From: Bradyrhizobium nitroreducens
GTDB taxonomy: Bacteria > Pseudomonadota > Alphaproteobacteria > Rhizobiales > Xanthobacteraceae
Direction of reading: 5' to 3'
Assembly (NCBI RefSeq): GCF_002776695.1
Contig: NZ_LFJC01000003.1
Location: forward strand, 7,428,902 to 7,492,901
DNA length: 64,000 nucleotides
The position numbers and the translations under genes are program-made. Below, piece by piece: positions 17,871 to 26,846 of the stretch; position 1 is the stretch's first letter; each line of letters starts with the position of its first letter. The notes below the pieces were generated by a model. The model did no database searches and was not told the origin of the DNA. It saw only the letters and a list, made by a program, of their open reading frames with translations.

Positions 17871-18977
17871 ATGAAGAAAGATCGCGGCGATATCGAGCTG
17901 GCAGGCGTCTGCAAGAGCTTTGACGGCGTCACCAATGTGGTTGACGGCGTCAACCTTAGGATCGCGGACGGCGCCTATTGCTGCTTCATCGGCCCCTCCG
18001 GCTGCGGCAAGACCACGATCCTGCGCATGATCGCGGGGCACGAGGACCCCACGGCAGGCGAGATCGTGATCGGCGGCCAGAATGTCGTCGGGCTCGCGCC
18101 GGTGCAGCGCCGCACTGCGATGATGTTCCAGTCCTACGCGCTGTTTCCGCATTTGACCGTACGCGAGAACATCGCCTTTGCCCTGCGCGTGCGGGGGCAG
18201 TCCAAGGCCGATCGCCTGCGCGCTGCAGACGCCATGATCGAGAAAGTGCGGCTGACGCAGTTCGCCGACCGCCTGCCGGCGCAGCTCTCCGGCGGCCAGC
18301 AGCAGCGCGTCGCGCTGGCGCGCGCCGCGATCACCGAGCCGCGCGTGCTGCTGCTCGATGAGCCGCTGTCCGCGCTCGACGAGCAGCTCCGCGTCCAGAT
18401 GCGCCAGGAGCTCAGGCGGATGCAGCAGGAGCTCGGCATCACGTTCATCCATGTCACTCACACCCAGATCGAGGCGATTGCGCTCGCCGATCTCGTCGTG
18501 GTGATGGAGCAGGGCAAGATCAAGCAGGCCGGTCCGGCCCGCGACGTCTACGCCCATCCGCATGATCGTTACGTCGCCGAATTCATGGGCGGCCAGAACG
18601 TGCTGTCGGGCCGTGTGGAAAAGGTCAACGGCGCAAGCTTCGTGCTCGCGCAAGCCGCCCCCTCCGGCATCGAGGTGCCCTTGCAGGCGCGCTCCACCGT
18701 GAGCGTCGGCGACAGGGTCGACATCGCCGTGCGTCGCGACGACGTCGCGCTGGTCCGGCCGGGCAGGGACCTGCCGCCGGGCTGCACCACGTCCCTGCCG
18801 AGCCGCGTCCTCGCGATCGAATACCAGGGCTATTTCGTCAAGGTCATGCTCGACACCGTGCCGGACGACGAGTTCGTCGCCTACGTGCCGGAGAAGACCT
18901 TCTTCGCGGATCCCTTCACCGTCGGCGATGTCGTGATGGCCACATGGGCCACCGGCAGCGCTTTGCCACTCGCCTAA
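17871..18977 (+). CDS. ABC transporter ATP-binding protein, PotA type
   Basis: Cytosolic ATPase of 368 residues. Walker A GPSGCGKTT (about 40-48), Q-loop MMFQSYALFPHLT, signature LSGGQQQR near 143, Walker B VLLLDEPLSALD and a C-terminal TOBE-type domain after about 240. It starts seven bases after the permease stop, completing the importer begun at 14652. Upstream in-frame codons exist but belong to the previous gene. Confidence 0.93.
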   Translation: MKKDRGDIELAGVCKSFDGVTNVVDGVNLRIADGAYCCFIGPSGCGKTTILRMIAGHEDPTAGEIVIGGQNVVGLAPVQRRTAMMFQSYALFPHLTVRENIAFALRVRGQSKADRLRAADAMIEKVRLTQFADRLPAQLSGGQQQRVALARAAITEPRVLLLDEPLSALDEQLRVQMRQELRRMQQELGITFIHVTHTQIEAIALADLVVVMEQGKIKQAGPARDVYAHPHDRYVAEFMGGQNVLSGRVEKVNGASFVLAQAAPSGIEVPLQARSTVSVGDRVDIAVRRDDVALVRPGRDLPPGCTTSLPSRVLAIEYQGYFVKVMLDTVPDDEFVAYVPEKTFFADPFTVGDVVMATWATGSALPLA

Positions 18978-18996
18978 AGACCCGTCGCGCAGGAGC

Positions 18997-19488
18997 ATGA
19001 CCTTGCAGATATCCTTCACCCTCAACGGCCGACCCACCACCGTCGATGTCGAGCCGGCCACGCTCGTGGCTGACCTCCTGCGCGAGCAACTCAATCTCAC
19101 CGGCACCCATATCGGCTGCGACACCAGCCAGTGCGGTGCCTGCGTCGTGCATCTCGACGGCATTCCCGTGAAGAGCTGCACGCTGCTCGCCCCCGCGCTC
19201 GACGGCGCGACACTTTTGACCATCGAAGGCCTGCAAGGCGCGCCCGGCTCGAACCGGATGCATCCGATGCAGGAGGCGTTTCGCGAGCATCACGGCCTGC
19301 AATGCGGCTTCTGCACGCCCGGGATGCTGATGACCGCGGTGGCGCTCGCCACCGAGAAGCCTGATCTGACCGAGGCCGACGTCCGCCACGGCCTCGAAGG
19401 CAACATCTGCCGCTGCACCGGCTACCAGAACATCGTCATCTCGGTGATATCAGGCGCTGCCGCCATGAACGCCGCCAAGGGAGAGTGA
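18997..19488 (+). CDS. Molybdenum hydroxylase, 2Fe-2S subunit (CoxS-like)
   Basis: Small subunit of a xanthine dehydrogenase/CO dehydrogenase-family enzyme, 163 residues. The plant-ferredoxin-like cluster motif CDTSQCGACVVHLDG plus C is at about 43-65, and the second all-helical cluster has CGFCTPGM and CRCTGYQ at about 103-140. It passes electrons from the molybdenum site to the FAD subunit. It is followed by the large and FAD subunits in the order S-L-M, directly behind the PotABCD-type importer. Confidence 0.93.
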   Translation: MTLQISFTLNGRPTTVDVEPATLVADLLREQLNLTGTHIGCDTSQCGACVVHLDGIPVKSCTLLAPALDGATLLTIEGLQGAPGSNRMHPMQEAFREHHGLQCGFCTPGMLMTAVALATEKPDLTEADVRHGLEGNICRCTGYQNIVISVISGAAAMNAAKGE

Positions 19489-19490
19489 CC

Positions 19491-21878
19491 ATGGGTGAAG
19501 TCATCGGAATCGGCGCTGCACCAAAGCGCAAGGAAGACCAGCGCTTCCTCACCGGCCGCGGCAATTACGTCTCCGACATCAAGCGTCCGGGCATGACGGC
19601 GGGCGTGTTCGTGCGCTCGCCGCATGGTCACGCGGTGCTGCGCGGCATCGACAAGAGCGCGGCGCTGGCCTCGTCCGGCGTCATCGCGGTCCTGACCGGC
19701 GACGACGTCAAGGCCGACGGTCTCGGGTCGCTGCCCTGCGGCTGGGGCATCACGGACGCCAAGGGCGTGCCGATGAAGGAGCCGCCGTTTCCGATGCTGG
19801 CGCAGGACAAGGTGCGCTTCGTCGGCGACATGGTCGCCTTCGTCATCGCGGAGACGCCGGAGCAGGCGAATGCCGGTGCCGAGCTCCTCAAGGTCGACTA
19901 CGAGGTGCTGCCCTCCGTGGTCGGCGTCCTGGAGGCGGTGCGGCCCGGTGCGCCGCAATTGTTCGACGATGTGCCGAACAACATCTGCTGTGACTGGGAG
20001 CTCGGCGACAAGGCTGCGGTCGAAGCCGCATTCAAGAAGGCGGCGCATGTCGCCAAGCTCAGCCTCGTCAACAACCGCCTGATCGGCAATCCCATGGAGC
20101 CGCGCGCGGCGATCGCCGAATACGAGCCGGGCACCGATCGCTACACGCTGTGGACCACCAGCCAGTTCCCGCATGTCGTGCGCTTCCTGATGGGGGCGCT
20201 GGTGCTGAACATTCCCCAGCACAAGCTGCGCGTGGTCGCGCCAGATGTCGGCGGCGGATTCGGCGTCAAGCAGTTTCATTACGGCGAGGAGGCGGTGATC
20301 ACGTGGGCCGCCAAGCGCGTGAGGCGGCCGGTGAAATGGGTCGCGAGCCGTTCCGAGGGCTACGTCTCCGACCGTCACGGCCGCGATCATGTCACCGAGG
20401 CCGAGCTCGCCCTCGATGAAAACGGCAAGTTTCTCGCCTTCCGCGTCAACACGCTCGCCAATATGGGCGGCTATCTCTCGACCTTCGGGCCGAACATCCC
20501 GACCAATCTCTATGGTCCTTTGCTCGGCGGCGTCTACACCACGCCCGCGATCTACTGCAATGTGAAGGTGGTGTTCACCAACACCGTGCCGGTCGACGCC
20601 TATCGTGGCGCGGGCCGGCCCGAGGCAACCTTCGTGCTCGAGCGCATGGTCGATGTCGCCGCCAGCGAGATGGGCATCGACCGCGTCGAGATCCGCCGCC
20701 GCAACATGATCCCGAAGGAAGCCTATCCGTATCAGACGCCGGTGCTGGTGCAGTACGATTCCGGCGATCCGATGGGCTGCCTCGACGGTGCACTGGTCGC
20801 AGCCGACGTCAAGAACTTTGGCGTGCGCAAGGCGGCGTCCGCCAGCAAAGGCAAATTCCGCGGGCTCGGCTACTCCACCTATGTCGAGGCCTGCGGCCTT
20901 GCCCCGTCGCGTTTTGCGGGACGGCTCGGTGCGCGCGGCGGCCTTTATGAGAGCGCCACGGTGCGCGTGCATCCGACCGGCCAGGTGACGGTCATGATCG
21001 GCACCCACAATCACGGCCAGGGCCACGAGACGACGTTTGCGCAGATCGTGTCCGAGAAGCTCGGCGTTGCCTTCGAGAATGTCGACATCGTGTTCGGCGA
21101 TACCGACCGCGTCCAGTTCGGCATGGGCACCTATGGCTCGCGTTCCCTCGTGGTCGGCGGGGCCGCGCTGTCGAAGGCAACCGACAAGGTGATCGTCAAG
21201 GGCAAGAAGATCGCCGCCCATCTGCTTGAAGCCGCCGAGGCGGATATCCAGTTTGAGGCCGGCAAATTCTCCGTCGCCGGCACGGACCGTATCAAGACCT
21301 TCGAGGAGATCGCGGGCGCGGCCTATGTGCCGCACAACTATCCGCTCGAAGTGCTGGAGCCGGGCTTGGAGGAGCAGGCTTACTACGACCCCGTCAACTT
21401 CACCTATCCCGGCGGCTGCCATATTGCCGAGGTCGAGGTCGATCCGGAGACCGGCACGGTGACGCTGGTCAACTACACCGCGGTCGACGACGTCGGCACG
21501 GTGATCAACCCGATGATCGTCGAGGGTCAGCTGCACGGCGGCATCGTGCAGGGCGTCGGCCAGGCGCTGTTCGAGAATGCGGTCTACGACGAAGGCTCGG
21601 GCCAGCTGCTGTCGGGCTCGCTGATGGATTACTGCATGCCGCGCGCCGACCATCTGCCGATGATGCAGGTCTCGACACATTCGACGCTGTGCACCCACAC
21701 GCCGATGGGTGTGAAAGGCTGCGGCGAGGTCGGCACCATCGGCTCGCCTGCGGCCGTCATCAATGCCGTCGTCGATGCGCTCTCGCATCTCGGCGTCACC
21801 CATGTCGACATGCCTGCGACACCGAACCGGATCTGGCGCCTGCTGCAAAACGCGTCGCTGCCGGTCGCGGCGGAATAG
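19491..21878 (+). CDS. Molybdenum hydroxylase, large molybdopterin-binding subunit
   Basis: Catalytic subunit of 795 residues. Family motifs include PDVGGGFGVK near 248, AYRGAGRPEATF near 365, GTHNHGQGHETTFAQ near 504 and, at the C-terminal end, the base-catalyst region GVKGCGEVGTIG with its Glu. The loop reads AYRGAGR and not the AYXCSFR of true form I CO dehydrogenase, so it is an aldehyde/xanthine/N-heterocycle-type hydroxylase, not a CO oxidiser. ATG 19491 follows AGGGAGAG; GTG 19485 is an alternative. Substrate unknown. Confidence 0.92.
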   Translation: MGEVIGIGAAPKRKEDQRFLTGRGNYVSDIKRPGMTAGVFVRSPHGHAVLRGIDKSAALASSGVIAVLTGDDVKADGLGSLPCGWGITDAKGVPMKEPPFPMLAQDKVRFVGDMVAFVIAETPEQANAGAELLKVDYEVLPSVVGVLEAVRPGAPQLFDDVPNNICCDWELGDKAAVEAAFKKAAHVAKLSLVNNRLIGNPMEPRAAIAEYEPGTDRYTLWTTSQFPHVVRFLMGALVLNIPQHKLRVVAPDVGGGFGVKQFHYGEEAVITWAAKRVRRPVKWVASRSEGYVSDRHGRDHVTEAELALDENGKFLAFRVNTLANMGGYLSTFGPNIPTNLYGPLLGGVYTTPAIYCNVKVVFTNTVPVDAYRGAGRPEATFVLERMVDVAASEMGIDRVEIRRRNMIPKEAYPYQTPVLVQYDSGDPMGCLDGALVAADVKNFGVRKAASASKGKFRGLGYSTYVEACGLAPSRFAGRLGARGGLYESATVRVHPTGQVTVMIGTHNHGQGHETTFAQIVSEKLGVAFENVDIVFGDTDRVQFGMGTYGSRSLVVGGAALSKATDKVIVKGKKIAAHLLEAAEADIQFEAGKFSVAGTDRIKTFEEIAGAAYVPHNYPLEVLEPGLEEQAYYDPVNFTYPGGCHIAEVEVDPETGTVTLVNYTAVDDVGTVINPMIVEGQLHGGIVQGVGQALFENAVYDEGSGQLLSGSLMDYCMPRADHLPMMQVSTHSTLCTHTPMGVKGCGEVGTIGSPAAVINAVVDALSHLGVTHVDMPATPNRIWRLLQNASLPVAAE

Positions 21879-21889
21879 GGAGGACAACA

Positions 21890-22687
21890 ATGAAACCATT
21901 TGCCTATCACCAGCCGAACCAGATTCCGGATGCGGCAAAGCTTCTGACCTCGATCGAGGACAGCAAGCTCGTTGCCGGCGGCATGACGTTGATCCCGACG
22001 CTGAAGCAGCGGCTGGCAAGCCCGGTCGCGCTGGTTGATCTGTCGAAGCTCGGAGACCTCAAGGGTATCACCGACGACGGTGCGACCATCACGATCGGCG
22101 CGATGACGCCGCATGTGGTGGTTGCCGCCTCGCAACTGGTGCAGACGAAGATCCCGGGGCTTGCTGCACTGGCGTCCATGATCGGCGATCCCGCCGTGCG
22201 TAGCCGGGGCACCATCGGCGGCTCCGTTGCCAACAACGATCCGGCAGCGGACTATCCGGCCGGCGTGCTCGGTCTTGGCGCCACCATAGTCACCAGCACG
22301 CGCGAGATCGCGGCGGACAGTTTCTTCCTCGGCCTGTTCGAGACCGCACTTGAGCCCGGCGAGATCATCACCGCGATCCGCTTCCCCGTGCCCCTCAAGG
22401 CGGGTTACGCCAAGTTCAAGGCGCCGGCGTCGCGCTATGCGCTGGTCGGCGTGTTCGTCGCGAAAGTCGCCGACGGGGTCCGCGTCGCCGTCACCGGCGC
22501 GGGGCCGGGCGTGTTCCGCGTGCCGCCGATGGAGGCGGCGCTGTCCGGCAATTTCGATCCGACCGCGATCGCGGCGATCAAGATCGACACAGACGGTCTC
22601 ACCTCCGATATCCACGCCGAAGCCGACTACCGTGCGCATCTCGTCACGGTGATGGCCAAACGCGCCGTCGACGCGGCGCTCAGCTAG
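21890..22687 (+). CDS. Molybdenum hydroxylase, FAD-binding subunit (CoxM-like)
   Basis: 265 residues, typical for the medium subunit. FAD-binding segments VAGGMTLIP near 28 and DPAVRSRGTIGGSVANNDPA near 102 are clear. ATG 21890 follows AGGGAGGA. It completes the three-subunit enzyme and transfers electrons from the iron-sulfur subunit to the acceptor. The amidase gene follows 13 bases later in the same direction. Confidence 0.92.
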   Translation: MKPFAYHQPNQIPDAAKLLTSIEDSKLVAGGMTLIPTLKQRLASPVALVDLSKLGDLKGITDDGATITIGAMTPHVVVAASQLVQTKIPGLAALASMIGDPAVRSRGTIGGSVANNDPAADYPAGVLGLGATIVTSTREIAADSFFLGLFETALEPGEIITAIRFPVPLKAGYAKFKAPASRYALVGVFVAKVADGVRVAVTGAGPGVFRVPPMEAALSGNFDPTAIAAIKIDTDGLTSDIHAEADYRAHLVTVMAKRAVDAALS

Positions 22688-22700
22688 CTCTTTAGGTTTG

Positions 22701-24194
22701 ATGATGACTGATGGTTCCGGCCGAACGGCCTTCCCGCCGGCGCCGACTGGCCTTGGCGCGCTCTCTGCAAGCGAGATCATGGCCGGCTACCGGCGCAAGG
22801 CGTTCACGCCGCGCGACGTCGTCGACGACACCATCGCCGCGCTTCAGGCGACCAACGAAGCCTGCAATGCGGTGGTGACGCCGATGTACGAGCAGGCGAG
22901 GGCCGAGGCCGATCGGCTCACCAGGGAGATGCGCGCGGGCGAAGCCAAGGGGGCGCTCGCCGGGGTCCCGGTCACGGTCAAGGACCTCGTCTTCGTCGCG
23001 GGCGTTCCGGCCTATGCCGGCTCGCCGATGAATAAGGACTTCGTGCCCGATGCCGACGCCGCCGTGGTGTCGTCCCTGAAGGCTGCCGGCGCGATCATCA
23101 CCTGCAAGACCACGACCTGCGAGTCAGGCTACAAGCTGACGGCGGACAGTCCGGTCACGGGCACGACGCGAAATCCCTGGAATCCCAGCCGCACCAGTGG
23201 CGGCTCGAGCGGCGGTGCGGCCGCCGGCGTTGCCGCCGGCTGCGGACCGATCGCGATCGGCACCGACGGCGTCGGCTCGATCCGCGTGCCTTCCTCCTTT
23301 TGCGGCGTGTTCGGGCTGAAGCCGACCTTTGGCCTCGTGCCGCGCTCGCCCGGTTTCTCGCCGCCGTCCTGGGCCTCGCTCGCCCATACCGGCCCGATCA
23401 CCCGTACGGTCGCGGATGCCGCGCTGACGCTGGAGGTCATCGCTGCTTACGATCTGCGCGACGCCGCAAGCCTTCCCGTGTCCGCACGTCGCTTCGATAC
23501 GAATGCAGGGCGTCTGGATGGCATTCGTATCGGCGCCAGCGCCGATCTCGGCTACGCCGCCGTCAGCCCTGACGTGTGCGCGGCATTTGGCAAGGCGCTT
23601 GCCACGCTCGATTCCTGTGGCGCGCAGGTCACCATGGACGGCCCGGGTCTCGACCCCGGCATTCTGGAGCATACGCTGAAGCCGATCGCCTTTACCGAAC
23701 AGGCGGCGGCGGTTGCGAGCAAGTCCGCAACCGATCTTGCAGGTTCGGAGGCCGACTATCGCAATGTCATCGGCGCTGGACGGCGCTACAGCGGCACGGA
23801 TTACATCGAGGCGAGTTACCGCCGCGGCCAGACGCGCAATGCCTTCGTCAAATTGTTCGAGCGCGTCGATGTGCTGGTGACGCCGACGGTTGCTGTCACC
23901 GCATTCGAGGCCGGCCAGATCGGCGTCGACACCGTCGATGGCAGCAAGGTCGATCCGCATCTCGGCTGGTCTCCGTTCACCTGGCCTATCAATCTGGCAG
24001 GTCTGCCGGCGGCGACGCTGCCCTGCGGCTTCGATCGCGACGGCATGCCGATCGGCCTGCAGATCATCGCGCCTTGGCTCGACGAACCTACTATCTTTCG
24101 TATCGCCGCGGCATTCGAGGCGGCGCAACCCTGGGCGAAGTTCTGGCCGCAGCTCGCACTACGCGAGGGGAGTGGAGGGCGCGCCAAGGGGTGA
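22701..24194 (+). CDS. Amidase (amidase signature family)
   Basis: Cytosolic amide hydrolase of 497 residues. The Ser-cisSer-Lys triad is visible: Lys in VTVKDLVF (about 92), cis-Ser in TSGGSSGGAAAGVAAG (about 165-180) and the nucleophile Ser in GTDGVGSIRVPS (about 194). It lies 13 bases behind the hydroxylase FAD subunit, so it probably hydrolyses an amide formed after ring or side-chain oxidation. Start is ATG 22701 or 22704; both lack a strong ribosome site. Confidence 0.9.
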   Translation: MMTDGSGRTAFPPAPTGLGALSASEIMAGYRRKAFTPRDVVDDTIAALQATNEACNAVVTPMYEQARAEADRLTREMRAGEAKGALAGVPVTVKDLVFVAGVPAYAGSPMNKDFVPDADAAVVSSLKAAGAIITCKTTTCESGYKLTADSPVTGTTRNPWNPSRTSGGSSGGAAAGVAAGCGPIAIGTDGVGSIRVPSSFCGVFGLKPTFGLVPRSPGFSPPSWASLAHTGPITRTVADAALTLEVIAAYDLRDAASLPVSARRFDTNAGRLDGIRIGASADLGYAAVSPDVCAAFGKALATLDSCGAQVTMDGPGLDPGILEHTLKPIAFTEQAAAVASKSATDLAGSEADYRNVIGAGRRYSGTDYIEASYRRGQTRNAFVKLFERVDVLVTPTVAVTAFEAGQIGVDTVDGSKVDPHLGWSPFTWPINLAGLPAATLPCGFDRDGMPIGLQIIAPWLDEPTIFRIAAAFEAAQPWAKFWPQLALREGSGGRAKG

Positions 24195-24291
24195 AGCGCT
24201 TATCATGCAATAGTACAGGTGTTTTGCCCGACGTGTCAGGTCGCTCAGGCACGGTAGGCAATCGAGGGCCTCGCTATTCCCTCAAATGACG

Positions 24292-24352
24292 CGCGAAAAA
24301 CCCTTTGCAAACAAGGGCGTTCTACTGTGCATGGGGTTGTTTTCGCGTTTTT
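24292..24352. terminator. Candidate terminator between convergent genes
   Basis: CGCGAAAAACCC (24292-24303) can pair imperfectly with GGGGTTGTTTTCGCG (24333-24347), enclosing a smaller CCCTT/AAGGG hairpin, and a T-tract follows at 24348-24352. It sits between the amidase stop and the LysR stop, the right place for a shared terminator, but the stem has a mismatch and the loop is long. Confidence 0.4.
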
Positions 24353-24358
24353 GTGAGT

Positions 24359-25258
24359 CTAACCCAGCTCGATCGGTGCGCCGCGGCCGCTGAGCTCTTC
24401 GTCGAGGCGCAGGTAATGCGCGAGATAGTCGTGCAGCGCGGTCGCGGCTTTCGAGGTGGCGCCGCTGGACTTGTAGAGCAGCAGCTCGATCTTCGGCAGC
24501 GGCGGCAGACCCTCGTTCGGTCCGATCTCGCGCATCGCCGGCACCAATGCGCTGCGGCCGAGCACCGTGACGGCCATACCGGCAAAGGCCGCTGCCTGCA
24601 GTCCGCCGACGCTTTCGCTGACGCAGGCGATGCGCCAGCGCAAATTCGCGCGCTCGAGCGTGTCGATGGCGTAGTCACGATAGATATTGCCCGGCGGCAA
24701 CAGCGCGAGCGGGATCGGACGTTCCAGATGCGCGGCGGATTGCTCGCCGGTCATCCAGACCAGTTGCTCGCGCCGCACCACCTGGCCGCCGGTGAAATCG
24801 TTCATGCGCGTGACCAGCGCGATGTCGACATCGCCGCGCTTGACGAGGCCGACCAGCGGTGTCGAGAGCGCACAGTTGAGCTCGACCTGCACCCGCGGAA
24901 AGGATTTCCGGAACACGCTGAGGATCTGCGGCAGCATGAAAGCGGCATAGAGATCGGGCGTGCCGAGCACGACTTGGCCTTCGATCTCCTGCGACGCCAG
25001 TTGCGAGATCAGCTCGTCATGCAACCGGAGGATGGATTTGGCGTAGGTGAGGACCGTGGTGCCGTCGTCGGTCAAGATCAGCCTGCGGCCGCCATGCTCG
25101 AACAATTGCTTGCCGGTCAGCTCCTCCAGCCGCTGCAACTGCAGCGTGATCGCCGGTTGGGTGCGGCCCAGCCGTCGCGCGGTCTCGGTGATGCTGCCGG
25201 TCTCGACCACCGAGATCAACGACCGGAGCATGCGGATATCGAGACTGATGAGGTTCAT
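24359..25258 (-). CDS. LysR-family transcriptional regulator
   Basis: 299 residues. The N-terminal winged helix-turn-helix (MLRSLISVVETGSITETARR then LGRTQPAITLQLQRLEELTG, about 10-50) is followed by a substrate-binding domain of standard length. It is convergent with the hydroxylase/amidase operon and divergent from the amide operon at 25686. Either could be its target; no clear T-N11-A site pair was found. Confidence 0.92.
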   Translation of the reverse strand: MNLISLDIRMLRSLISVVETGSITETARRLGRTQPAITLQLQRLEELTGKQLFEHGGRRLILTDDGTTVLTYAKSILRLHDELISQLASQEIEGQVVLGTPDLYAAFMLPQILSVFRKSFPRVQVELNCALSTPLVGLVKRGDVDIALVTRMNDFTGGQVVRREQLVWMTGEQSAAHLERPIPLALLPPGNIYRDYAIDTLERANLRWRIACVSESVGGLQAAAFAGMAVTVLGRSALVPAMREIGPNEGLPPLPKIELLLYKSSGATSKAATALHDYLAHYLRLDEELSGRGAPIELG

Positions 25259-25634
25259 GCGGCGTCCATATCGCCCACAATTTATGCAAAACCCATGCTA
25301 GCGCACGCGGCCTCGGCGGTCATGGTGACGCAGCGGGACCAGCTTCAATCGGAGCAAGCTATCGCATTCGCGACGACGCCATCAATCGCGAGACTGAAGG
25401 CAGGACGGCGAGAGATCGAGCGAAGCTCGACCCGATCAAGGCACAACAACGCTGCACAGATTTGCTGCATGGCGATATGAATTGGAGCAGTCTGCGCTGC
25501 AACAACGCGCTTGACTTCGGTTTCGATCTCAACGACCGTATCGTCCAAGCGTTGGGCAGCTCAGCCCGTCAACGCGACGAGTTCAAATCATTTCCAACAC
25601 CACGTGCATCTCGCGTGTTTGGTTGGCGGCGAGG
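25259..25634 (+). promoter_or_regulatory. Leader/intergenic region before amiC terminator, with hairpins
   Basis: About 380 bases without a gene between the divergent LysR and AmiC-like genes. It holds several potential RNA hairpins: TCGAGC-GAA-GCTCGA at 25417-25431, GCAG-TCTGCG-CTGC with a six-base loop at 25487-25500, and CGTTGGGC paired with GCCC and CAACG around AGCTCA at 25550-25574. ANTAR proteins bind paired hairpins with six-base loops; these loops do not match the usual A1/G4 rule exactly, so the target is not identified. Confidence 0.4.
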
Positions 25635-25669
25635 GCGCCCTCGGCTTAACGGCCGGTGGGCGCTTTTTT
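25635..25669 (+). terminator. Intrinsic terminator in the amiC leader (attenuator)
   Basis: GCGCCC (25635-25640) pairs perfectly with GGGCGC (25658-25663); inside it CGGC pairs with GCCG around a six-base loop TTAACG; six T residues follow at 25664-25669. It ends only 16 bases before the amiC start codon and no other gene lies upstream in this direction. An ANTAR antiterminator is the second gene of the operon, so this is most likely the site where AmiR-type readthrough is controlled. Confidence 0.8.
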
Positions 25670-25685
25670 GTTTTTGGATCGAGTG

Positions 25686-26846
25686 ATGGCACGAGCGCGA
25701 TATCGTATCGGTGTGATGTTCTCGACCACGGGATCGTACAGCGTCGTCGCGCGTTCGATGCTCAACGGAGCGCTGCTCGCGTTCAACGAGATGAACGCCG
25801 GCTCGAACACGATCGCGCTGGAGCCGGTCGTGGTCGATCCAACCGGCGATCTCGCCCGGTACCGTTCGCTTAGCCGGGATCTGCTCAACTCCGGGATCCG
25901 TCACGTCGTCGGCTGCTACACCTCCTCGAGCCGGAAAGAGGTCATTCCCTGCTTCGAGAAGTTCGACGGTATGCTCTGGTATCCCTCGCACTACGAGGGC
26001 TTCGAGAGCTCCGACAACGTCGTCTATACGGGGGCCGCGCCAAATCAGCACGTCCTTCCGCTGGTCGACTATCTCGCGACGCGCGTCGGCAAGCGCGCCT
26101 TCTGCGTTGGCTCCAACTACATTTGGGCGTGGGAGAACAATCGCATCTTCCGCGAGGCGCTTGCCGCGCGTGGCGGCACGGTGCTGGCCGAACGCTATCT
26201 CTCGGTCGGCGATACCGAAGTCGACCAGGTGATCGCGGCGATCATCGGCCAGCGGCCCGACTTCGTCTTCAACAACCTGATCGGCACCAGCGCCTACGCC
26301 TTCTTCCGCGCGTTCCGCGCCGCCTGCCGCGCACGTGGCATCGATCAGGCAGCGGAAATCCCCGTTGCCAGCTGCACGTTGTCGGAGCCGGAGCTGCCCG
26401 AGATCGGCCTCGATGCGGTCGATGGGCATTTGTCATCGAGCGTCTATTTTTCTTCCTTGAACTCCCCCGAAAATGCCGCCTTCATCGCGGCTTATACGCG
26501 ATCGTTTCCGGAGGGGCCGGTGTCGTCGGCCGACGCCGAAGCCTCCTATATCGCCGTCAAGCTGCTCGCGGCGGCCTTGTCGCAGGCCGGCACCGACGAC
26601 GCTCGCACGGTGCGGGCCGCGGTCGCCGACCAGCGGCTGCGCGCACCGCAAGGAGAGGTCCGTATCGACCGGCAGACCTTTCACGCCTGGCTCACGCCGC
26701 GGATCGGCCGCTCGGCGGCCAACGGGCAGTTCGAAGTGCTGCTGGAATCGCGCGAGCCGATCGCGCCCGATCCCTATCTCGTCCAGTCGTCGCCGCGCTT
26801 TGCCGGCGCAATGCGCTCTCCGCTCTTGAAAGTGGTGCAACAATGA
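25686..26846 (+). CDS. amiC: AmiC-like amide-sensing regulator (cytosolic LivK-type fold)
   Basis: 386 residues without a signal peptide, which separates it from transport binding proteins. The fold begins RIGVMFSTTGSYSVVARSML and has the AmiC/UrtA hallmarks GCYTSSSRKEVIPCFEKFDG and LWYPSHYEGFESSDNVVYTG. In Pseudomonas, AmiC binds short-chain amides and releases the antiterminator AmiR. ATG 25686 is preceded by GGATCGAG; earlier in-frame codons lie within the terminator hairpin. It overlaps amiR by four bases (ATGA), which supports a stoichiometric AmiC-AmiR complex. Confidence 0.88.
   Translation: MARARYRIGVMFSTTGSYSVVARSMLNGALLAFNEMNAGSNTIALEPVVVDPTGDLARYRSLSRDLLNSGIRHVVGCYTSSSRKEVIPCFEKFDGMLWYPSHYEGFESSDNVVYTGAAPNQHVLPLVDYLATRVGKRAFCVGSNYIWAWENNRIFREALAARGGTVLAERYLSVGDTEVDQVIAAIIGQRPDFVFNNLIGTSAYAFFRAFRAACRARGIDQAAEIPVASCTLSEPELPEIGLDAVDGHLSSSVYFSSLNSPENAAFIAAYTRSFPEGPVSSADAEASYIAVKLLAAALSQAGTDDARTVRAAVADQRLRAPQGEVRIDRQTFHAWLTPRIGRSAANGQFEVLLESREPIAPDPYLVQSSPRFAGAMRSPLLKVVQQ

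Noticed and set aside
19491..21878. Carbon monoxide dehydrogenase (form I CoxL)
   Set aside because: The active-site loop is AYRGAGR, not AYXCSFR, so CO oxidation is not supported despite the similar gene set.
19422..22019. Very long open frame (about 865 codons) on the minus strand
   Set aside because: It lies antisense to the molybdenum hydroxylase subunits, is rich in R, H, D and A as expected of the complementary frame in high-GC DNA, and shows no recognisable domain.
25285..25300. Sigma-54-like sequence TAGCATGGGTTTTGCA upstream of LysR on the minus strand
   Set aside because: The essential GG at -24 is broken (AG) and the implied transcription start would be only about 16 bases before the LysR start codon.
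25487..25574. Pair of six-base-loop hairpins as an ANTAR target
   Set aside because: The loops read TCTGCG and AGCTCA and do not both satisfy the conserved A at position 1 and G at position 4; the stems are also far apart. Kept only as a leader description.
25631..25646. Sigma-54 promoter at TTGGCGGCGAGGGCGCC
   Set aside because: GG/GC spacing fits, but neither the -24 nor -12 hexamer context matches and the stretch is part of the terminator stem.
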